From: Pseudomonadota bacterium | GTDB lineage: Archaea > Thermoplasmatota > SW-10-69-26 > JACQPN01 > JAJPHT01 | Assembly: GCA_021325135.1 (NCBI GenBank) | Contig: JAJPHT010000030.1 | Location: 62,001-126,000, forward strand | Direction of reading: 5' to 3' | DNA length: 64,000 nucleotides | Shown here: in pieces, positions 63,701-64,000 of the stretch | How the letters are laid out: every line of letters starts with the position of its first letter | Position numbering within the stretch: the stretch's first letter is position 1 | The notes under the pieces: model-generated | What the model was told of the DNA's origin: nothing | The model's database searches: none | The model's input: the letters and a program-made list of their open reading frames with translations, nothing else | Translations under genes and position numbers: made by a program

Positions 63701-64000
63701 GTCACGTTGGAATTGAGGTTCACGAGGCTCTGGGAGACGCTGGCGACCTGCGTGCTCACGTTCGTCTGAAAGTTGTTGATGTTCTGCTGGATCATGGCCG
63801 CCTGGGCCGAGACGTTCGTGTTGGTGTTGTTGATGCCCGCGTAGATGCCCAGGATCTGCTGGCCGACCCAGGAGTTGGAGGAATTAAAGAGCGCCGCGAT
63901 GGTCGTGGTCTGCTGCTGGATCGTGGAGTCCTGGTTGTTGATGTGGATGCCCACGTTGACTTGCTGGTTGTAGACCTGGCTGGCGACGTTGTTGATCAGG
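42676..64000 (-). CDS. Giant surface protein (>7,100 residues): helical-repeat stalk, LamG inserts, Fn3 region; both ends incomplete
   Basis: The open frame enters from the right edge and runs about 7,107 codons to a stop at 42676. From the N-terminal side, the regions are as follows. 64000-54070 holds about 120 copies of an 18-residue helical repeat (V-N-N-T-N-A-S-I-x-x-Q-V-N-x-V-x-A-x) broken by LamG domains at 63050, 61595, 59760 and 55812. 53950-52230 holds about 14 copies of a 40-residue repeat with A-R-S-D-D. 51850-51450 is an Fn3-like unit. 51410-51340 is an anchor-like segment (IPGPSAPGALLVVALAALLA, then RPR). 51310-51225 is a signal-peptide-like helix (MGVMVVLLFVPLVAGQ). 51220-47450 contains about eight Fn3 modules. 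47450-42800 contains propeller-like and Ig-like regions. The last 40 residues (from about 42,790) are antisense to a gene head, so the true C-terminus is lost. Nearly every stalk repeat holds an N-x-S/T sequon. Probably a glycosylated fibre. Confidence 0.85.
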   Translation of the reverse strand, partial: LINNVASQVYNQQVNVGIHINNQDSTIQQQTTTIAALFNSSNSWVGQQILGIYAGINNTNTNVSAQAAMIQQNINNFQTNVSTQVASVSQSLVNLNSNVTNQLAYAQQLVNNTNASLGSQIVYSNLLLNNTNTSIQTQITGVSTNLSNLNASVGTQFNFVQAQIVNENANVSTQVNALSTLVNNTNASIATQVNQVGASVNNTNASILNQISLVSASISNLNVSAQAQFNALSGMIASSQSNLTNQTNLVQASIVTQNANVSSQFNTIGALINTTNASLGTQVNALSAQVTNLNVSTQSQLNILRSEVLNHGVAPPIDSSVVAMYPFDDANGTVVHDASPYHNDASLVATSLGNWTAGHVGGALSFNGNEWASQNVSTLSSTSFSIAGWLRLDPASSGWSFAHPWGLFGQHNATFYASSTTRVLNYKAQTIGGAIVTGSTGANLSSGAWIHAAMTYDNATLRVYINGSLVASVPAPGGLDANGGRLITLGTSGALSASNAWFGGLDEVWVYNRTLTDAEVYGLYQDLNPLLLNQFNQIEANVSNAQATITSQTNVLQAQIVNTNANLSSQYVSISGLVNNTNASLGSQINAVQVQIVQANANVSAQLNYVNFQVNNTNATLQSEVNAVWASVNNTNASVLSQVNAIQTAILNQNANVSNQFNLLNVSIHNEETNISTQLSQVWFSVNSTGSNVSTQVNAVQAQIVNSNTNLSTQFNLLNVTVHNEELNLTNQSSYLQAQITSLGGNVSNQTNAIALTISNLNASMQSQFNGVLVQISNTNLSLVAQTNLILTRIANQFATEHGVDGSTNLYASFDSPDGNLTPSSVPDLAGKNNTVYLAGNASLTPEGHAGAALYLPNTTTTSPNTMAYSLGNLSLASGQLSAAAWVEADDFNRQQGGATNWYILSNGRSCCATAAGSYGGFGLYATGTPAHLQGWAWTGTTDTSQVTAVGTTTLVPGVWYHAGLTYDGYSLRLWLNGTLEAATTPFGTYTPLVQPNATYPYNQKATVGDLSSNARQYPWHGKLDEVKAWNRSLSPTEIQADALGMSPAILTQVNLLNAQVQNENASLTGQINVVNTNLSNVNASLQAQVTSVATTLVNTNASIQNQVNIVWGAVNNTNLSIGTQANLIRGDIATTNGNVTTQFNTLSFGLHNTETNITNQTFALWASVNNTNSTVVSQANLVSALIVNANTSTTSQFNLIYGEVRNTETNLTSQTSQVSAQISSANSTSVNQTNAIQAQIVAENLNLSAQYNTLVAAQTSSNATVVNQTNLLMAQLASVNLNATNQSNLISATIRSTEGNITNQTNLVAGQIVSENANVSTQFNLVLSNLSVVNGTVVNQTNLLSGRISQEETNLTSQANTILLNISSQNSTMLNQTNSLLVSIVNSNATIANQTNLILARIFNEFAIQRGIDGSAALYAPFDDLSNNTLAKDQSGKGHDLILKGGAVEVAGGRVGSSLDLQPLAPNVNTTGLVAWYRLDEHYGGAANDSTQLGRDGSYNPQANMSHVHGKYGYAATFDGANDEVILPTAPFTSGLTGDRTLEAWIYPQGLDRNGATILTTKNYPDGTSPGYWFGLDAAGRLSFVTSDGSGAESNVTASASLPLNTWEQAVAVYAQATNTATLYVNGSPIATGTLGLAPGVGGRALLGGEAVLPETQGGNKAGWIGRLDEIRAYNFAEGPQDVAWRAISQHGISQYAQSPSNLTLNSGSLSASAWIYAADFDNWTQSLGSSAWYVLGNDRDCTCSSGAWGGFSLYVAGGTPKLQGRVWLDNTTTLTATGATPLQPGAWYHVGLVYDQSSLRLYLNGAQDAQSLAPSAPRPMAPPNETYFGQHGLTVGDLACCAPIFGWHGMIDEAKVWDRSLNPTEMQADAVGVSPGLLNQVNLLSQSIATSNASIQTQVNLVQSQIRTSESNLTAQTNTVLVNLSNLNANLSTQANLLQAHVTNTETNLTTQISAFSANVSNLNSSVLNQYNSLTAQVQNTNANLSAQTNIVGALVNNTNASLAGQLNAVQVSIANQNASLGAQLNYVDFLVNNSNASLQSQVSTVLGAVNNANATVVTQANQILAQIQNQNANVSNQFNSLSLVVHNEEANLSSQANLIWFTVNNTNSSVQTQTSLVSSQVVNLNTSVVQQFAATNTLVQNAQSAITNQTLAIQASVASTNASLGNQTTTIEAQIVTQNANVTAQYNSLVASVLSGNATLVNQTNAILSQIAASNSTVGNQTNFVLGQIRTSEANLTNQSNFLSGAIVSENANVSSQFNLILASVASANASIQNQSSTLQANITTLNSSLQAQTSSLSAQIASTNVNLSAQYNVLAASITSENLTLLNQTSLLSAQILSANLNATNQTNLVTGTIRTTEANLSSQSNLLAGQVVSENANVSTQFNLVLSNITTLNASVSSQANALSAQVSNVNLSLANQSNQIEASISSTNTNLSAQFNAISAAIQTSNTSIQNQTNLILSSLSSVNATVGNQTNLVLGQVRVSESNLTNQSNYVEGQIVSQGANITSQFNVVLSSVATTNATVVNQSSQLSALISTTNASLQNQTNTLQAQLVSQNANLSLQYNALSAAITSENLTLLNQTNALAAQIAMSNATLVNQSNLLYGEIRTTEANLTNVTNVVSAQIVSENTNVSTQYNVLVTTLSTLNGTVLNQSNLLSAQIASTNASLQNQTNAVSLQIVAANATMVNQTNAILTEVLNSNASLSQQENTLLARVINQFANANDPLAPTDTVAKYAYDEGTGTTAYDTTANGRHGTVSWGAPTWVQGRYGTGLLFNGVNDTLDYAPASDFTGLSNKTLSAWVLPTGSGSLGETIFTTMAKGKNAPAGYWFGLGPGNYTPAFTMADGTRNETAWASRGLAPNEWHHVAASYNNATRGASFWIDGAPAGTSTLSLVTLGVITASFARSGGEATNPDPVGGHQAGFHGTLDELHVYRRPITDSEALALYLGASAGIGLQYNLLSQAVSNANLSGTTQLNLLQSQVMNLNGNLSSQTNTVLVNLSNLNTSLQSQVNLLQAHVANVETNVSAQVNLVSANLSTLNATVGSQYNGLVGQVVNTNLNLSAQTNYVTSLLNQTNASVGTQLNSVQVSLAQGNANITAQVSYVGLVVNNTNASLGSQLSTVTSQVQNTNASVASQANAIMGQIVNQNTNVSNQYNSLSLLVRNEEANITSQVNQVWFGVNNTNATLQTQTLLLGSKIDNANTNVSTQFALQSLQIHNEETNVTNQSSSLLVNISNMNASVGTQFQGVTLQVSNLNASLQSQVNALSAQISNSNLSAQQQVNLVWATLNNTNSSLGTSITILSGKIDFNQAQINTSFAQVQANLSFTNTTILNNLTSLNQSLQTRLQEVLGDVDARGQDALNQTLWVLANVTTLQGNLTAQLLNETTQVLGHVDARSDAVYNQTLLVLANITSAQSNLSQQAESNLLLILGNVTTRSDDLVLRTTTLLNLLVTNQGGLNESLRDNFTTLLAQVNARSDQVVGQEALLLSNLTGVSTSVASNATLILGQLNARSDDLVLRTTTLLSNLTAQNATLNAGLAAQGLLILGAVSNRSDDLVARTEAILANLASTNTTLNASLQANAVSILATISARSDDLALRSTSLLENLTNARQGLNDSLHATALSILASLAGQEDAAFNQTTAILSALSTNQAQQNQSLVGLELDVLGSLANQSSQAQAREDQILQSIALNASATTSTLSAQTLQVLTVVNQRDDALVNQTLHLLDTLTGVNATLSQDLAERALSILAAVDNRSDDLVARQEAILASIAANATQTNEALTTTAFTVLARVDARSDDLANRSTTILANLTLGTASLNQSVTLAALTILAQVDNRSDAVYQRELDILDGLETNATSITQHLTAQEVAVLAQLNARSDQIVNHTLDILASIESQNQTAVATVLSAEAALLGDARTRQDDVINATLNLSASLRLVNTSLADALLRTAQDVESSVGQNVSTTLDALALLSQRVGSLGNATIADTIQSILAQQAQFGQDEALALAALRGDVASNTTRLIDRMDATGLRLEATLGEVQAALGQNTTQDIQDALAAINENLTRSVRLYIPGLTTNDTTAPTSVLYASVSLEAPNTIIVGWSAFDTQNLVTGVTVWGRPVGLGDWTLLVANASRQGSAAWTNALDGVAYEFKSTSTDAVGNQETDPAAPQHNWIIVTYHAPERPIVTPPTSTQEVAQGVFKRPFLIPGPSAPGALLVVALAALLARPRTAKPSRGPCQRAPARPFATCLLGLAMGVMVVLLFVPLVAGQGSPPAAPGNLRAVPGSGTINLTWDPPVGATTTSTTDAASVRDSLAPDQNAAAFTWEPASQATTLQTAQNIETGLASIPSTYLQQSFTVPTSGFLYQASFELQFTPACSQTEWFEIQLWQGTTMLADSASDAITPWIVGTHSPWGLPATFTRAVPLNPGVTYALRLLPSARMCANEKVSLMDSLSGGTANLAGHCVSKDPTTGLMNDVGQYCGLLVSLHDTTINQAASKWWPPSIPSTDVRAPGPAQTLPTSYAGPNGLNARYAGFKVTTTSRVDRIDLSITGCAGLTQGAWTLYATDSSGQPTTPIATSSPLTLQSDGFASLVFDPPPTLSSANTYALKIGGTNTATCTYGTDTTGGAATWANYYVITHPCADNTCGWTKDGNTGFYLNLWSSTYAPDAYLTSNPLTTPNDANSYQVTPVVFNTNGCLFCQLDMNINGQWFNPMFSKQVGNLPGTPRTLTATLEWIGDSGLALSVPTNGISVTWSPNYLVSTSVQRSQSGSSETNVFTPGPLSATFGGPNAWQSANGIYRIPVSPKLTTLSTAQVYGEPAPTSVGSLSSLAPGTYFFDASNHVVFLESRVGPFGPSYAPQAAANGTTAGQSVTTYRVYKSTDGTTYSLVGATGGLNASYDVNNLQNRQTYAFEVTALNGAGEGPPTSPLWAMPHAMPPGAPVALTLSPGNGFVDVAWSMNASTGGAAPTDYVIYAGSNPGLLVNLSDTGGSNTTFRANGLTNGGSYYFAISAVNTAGEGPLGPSQGVMPVAGPAPIAPTLAHAAGSGSSPSIQLSWTPNSQGPAATDYNVYAGLTGTSRVLVGDTGGANQSYLVNNLVKGQAYAFVVTTLANGQESAPSNLVTDTPSFAPYSPNLLVAQPRNGAVDLAWSPPSKSSGTPVTNYAVLKNGAQVALVGGTNTTFTLNGLTNGVTVSLQVAALAGTPGDPSNSLTVTPTLNAPPLPGAVSGLAAVPRDGGALLTWVANPETSLAGYYVYRGAVPGFDLGQPVANLSWSSISYADAGIPNAQPAYYRLVAYDSSFHNASPSAQVAVLPCAGCGVAPTPPRNLSARVQDAALSLRWILPAWDGRNPITQLNLYRGTSLNWTLLTTLPPTATTYQDAPLLNGVTYTYRLAAQNAQGEGGFAWLNATPARVPYAPTPVASVRPDNIVHLTWTPPANGGLPILYYRLYRMNPQTLIATINATSYSDARPNWDPQAYTYGVSAVSLAGEGDVGQSGAVSVASRDFLSPSDLRNVTLRVTGAPQGMPTLSQAGNPFGNGLSNPGVAIATSTDGVNNYRVTLRARDQNDPTSNPQSGQSMFTTGATPKFYLYPETTSLTANGVDLTLYLVWGNGPTGNRTLQNATTDWVYATLTFFNFATSQVSTTSQFAIPFCETQGCISYKSVTGVGGTSTQTLTTQWWINKNAANTLGPAAANLAYAGSYRMAITAAWRNGATNQIDSTSNSDWDQGPAGSYGNSQAGYLTTTANVTSYETYHADEGCAQPESQITRGESICGKIQTETTPWRLQPDYDQNWMKTANTAFDGSVQTVSSQGDVGTMQTPLQTGSRTIFLFGDAGGVYARAYDANMKIQQSRVVLINKNQEGTPGQLLSLTYYSPQDAYYLVYQLVGDQKWYLKQFDTNLNLVRSFNVGSLCGSCTQSLGAIAGKQGIVLYYGQTNQGISVTFYDPTQDAITTVGQVLTVTTGATQNPNVVYGNGEFLLTAERVGTGTALKLSGRFLDERGNPLGTGTFDILDRSTDTPTNSGSMTHAYGVAYDARSRYWLVAATTNDGRVFAIPVNPTTNAVVGTMKQITAATSSLNVEVELVSYQQEVLCFLGVMVQDAQTSTSQDATFSYALLSAEGETLRPFVTIVTAPQTAVYPIGSAGFALSSYAWTTGTSATFMWLGMTPDASTTAWNYTVLMPQESLLVREADAFNNTLAWGELAWTSKTLTYQVQTAPNASPGPIMETVLVARQLPFNSLQPWVQFNTQRAPAYNATSLAFQTMITRPDTGQRTNASYYIDNQILLGSTRSPQVLGEVGASATTPAYATTDAFQVGATLKDRWGNPLRNTTVQIFLASGFGTNDPVQSATNQTGDVACAPCTASLAGQPDTYNATTLLAPDPLDYHYVLLTPGASPALDSPDIRLLGDQPQRATTTTGGTGLSLPDAPNATTPNLLDVSNKVWLAQSTLAYRGAVAPYADLMAGDTQRANATLWGSRGQPAPDGTQVQVIFTRPSLATQVLTRTTTGGLIPNADLLHASSDPAGSWTLSFQLPNGTQTTPDPYNETWQVSRAIQADWLDTNITGNTTTPFKAYEPGEVVQVGGLLRHADGAAYRVKNPNASLGYARNVTVMVYRGSGTTEYGTDAFANQSAVGVDPATGLFTTSLPVPNSATSTYTSTHSATYDGNWGYSLRVFDGTSSLTSNALGNDLNSPNRLDIDKSLYVAQYVESRNDTDNPSDTDYNSGLDDSPGNAPDSDYSRVSVKNVRGEPTNQFNGLSVLRTLTNPFTAQVTSTTSLPLTPLNPATGLYRTAWGPWTAWTTSSASYTLQSSDTHGATTIRPDPGPAQLTGARVHYAFAKIDPARTLILRSQTQSIVVTAADSFVDLSDNGVLDFSAGPLQGVSGHLSDYDDGSTSLWTFNQSFANQASPFNLSYTYTSTDRTGYRDTYLSLAAGAQGKLKGREWITSPGQYDHHAPAAPTSSLILPRQTWVVQNQSDWNQHGPAQSIDTSQGVLRIAPGTSSARWVSPIRSAGTPTQASLAASLTLNAAADGLVVAWINTSNDDFLSQEASAQTMLNGPLTGSVTLNLPSGTARDYRLSLVLAGVVAGAGVVAGRVHRVAGRQEGNQGSEGEACGQ
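51225..51410 (-). other. C-terminal anchor-like segment followed in frame by a signal-peptide-like segment
   Basis: RPFLIPGPSAPGALLVVALA plus LLARPR looks like an archaeal PGF-CTERM-type sorting tail: a PG motif, one TM helix, then arginines. Some 30 residues later, RAPARPFATCLLGLAMG leads into VMVVLLFVPLVAGQG, then an Fn3 domain: an ideal signal peptide. An in-frame ATG at 51261 could restart translation, but no good ribosome binding site precedes it. Confidence 0.55.
52230..53950 (-). repeat. About 14 copies of a 40-residue helical repeat
   Basis: Protein-level repeat with the pattern L-G-x-V-x-A-R-S-D-D-L-x-x-R-x-x-x-L-L-x-N-L-T-x-x-x-x-x-L-N-x-S-L. Leucine/valine spacing fits an amphipathic helix, so this is probably a second coiled-coil segment near the membrane end of the stalk. 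Individual copies vary between 36 and 40 residues. Confidence 0.7.
55140..55812 (-). other. LamG/concanavalin-like domain 5 in the stalk
   Basis: Starts TVAKYAYDEGTGTTAYDTTA, contains LSAWVLPTGSG and ends GTLDELHVYRRPITDSEALA. It is most like the inner nested domain at 58935-59615. Confidence 0.75.
58370..59760 (-). other. LamG domain 3 with another LamG domain nested inside it
   Basis: The outer domain begins ALYAPFDDLSNNTLAKDQSG and resumes after a gap at GSLSASAWIYAADF, closing with GMIDEAKVWDRSLNPTEMQ. The inner domain (about 58935-59615) begins TTGLVAWYRLDEHYGG and closes with GRLDEIRAYNFAEG. Both are complete. Confidence 0.7.
60870..61595 (-). other. LamG/concanavalin-like domain 2 in the stalk
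   Basis: Starts NLYASFDSPDGNLTPSS, contains LSAAAWVEADDF, a CC pair (NGRSCCATAAG) and ends GKLDEVKAWNRSLSPTEIQ. It is the closest relative of the outer domain at 58370-59760. Confidence 0.75.
62430..63050 (-). other. LamG/concanavalin-like domain 1 in the stalk
   Basis: Starts VVAMYPFDDANGTVVHDASP, contains the core FSIAGWLRLDP and ends GGLDEVWVYNRTLTDAEVYG, the usual LamG closing motif. It interrupts the helical array cleanly. Confidence 0.75.

Larger units (their letters stand above)
54070..64000 (-). repeat. 18-residue (54-bp) repeat array of the stalk, about 120 copies in the window
   Basis: Units such as VNNTNASIATQVNQVGAS, VNNTNASILNQISLVSAS and ISNLNVSAQAQFNALSGM follow each other without gaps between LamG inserts. 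Hydrophobic residues recur with spacing 4-3-4-3-4, the pattern of a heptad plus a hendecad, matching 18 residues in five helical turns. The array continues beyond the window. Confidence 0.8.

Noticed and set aside
54070-64000. Regular 54-bp units that could be mistaken for a CRISPR array or satellite DNA.
   Set aside because: The units are diverged coding repeats in one open frame with a protein-level pattern, no unique spacers and no palindromic repeat.

Overview
The window is a GC-rich stretch of genomic DNA, almost certainly archaeal. The evidence is TATA-type promoters, GGTGA/GGAGG ribosome binding sites, many ATGA stop/start overlaps, tandem winged-helix regulators of archaeal type, and CARDB, PPC and PKD surface proteins. 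A high-GC Thermoplasmatota-like lineage is my best guess, but there is no rRNA, tRNA or housekeeping gene to prove it. Nearly every gene encodes an exported, lipid-anchored or membrane protein, or a small TPR or winged-helix protein that would stay in the cytosol.

Layout. 1-3421 (minus): a secreted Ig/CARDB protein followed by a PPC-CARDB protein cut by the window edge. 3612-7763 (plus): two PPC-CARDB secreted proteins, the second with a long SGTG and Cys/Asn-Gly-Gly repeat domain, then a YcxB-like membrane protein. 7877-22754 (minus): an operon-like row of a secreted beta protein, an eight-bladed PQQ-like propeller, a 3,627-residue mosaic surface protein and two lipoproteins. 22898-24295: a compact three-gene cassette with 8-bp overlaps, divergent from a winged-helix gene across a 19-bp palindrome. 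24298-25905 (minus): a single-pass membrane protein with a cytosolic TPR domain. 26241-27705 (plus): a small Fn3-like secreted protein, a possible gene remnant and a tandem winged-helix regulator. 27866-42574 (plus): one long cluster of about 17 tightly packed or overlapping genes. 42655-64000: a truncated PPC-gene head running into the 3' end of a giant minus-strand gene of more than 7,100 codons that leaves the window.

The plus-strand cluster is the best candidate for an undescribed system. It combines exported FG-GAP and other beta proteins, an FxLYD-like membrane protein, two lipoproteins (one a metzincin-type zinc protease with HEGGHSFGLTH), three paralogous eight-to-nine-TM proteins sharing a C-x3-C motif, a 12-TM protein, a membrane protein with a STAS/SpoIIAA-like middle, four paralogous TPR proteins and a tandem winged-helix regulator. 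A TATA-overlapping operator in front of it is repeated almost exactly in front of a paralogous winged-helix gene 820 bp upstream, so the two are probably co-regulated. The giant flanking proteins (18-residue helical repeats with inserted LamG domains, a C-terminal anchor-like segment, Fn3 modules) may be structural partners or substrates. That link is inference from proximity only.

Two places need checking for assembly error or recent rearrangement. One is the junction near 42,790, where a plus-strand gene head and a minus-strand gene tail run into each other and both lose their ends. The other is the in-frame fusion near 51,300, where a C-terminal anchor is directly followed by a signal-peptide-like segment.
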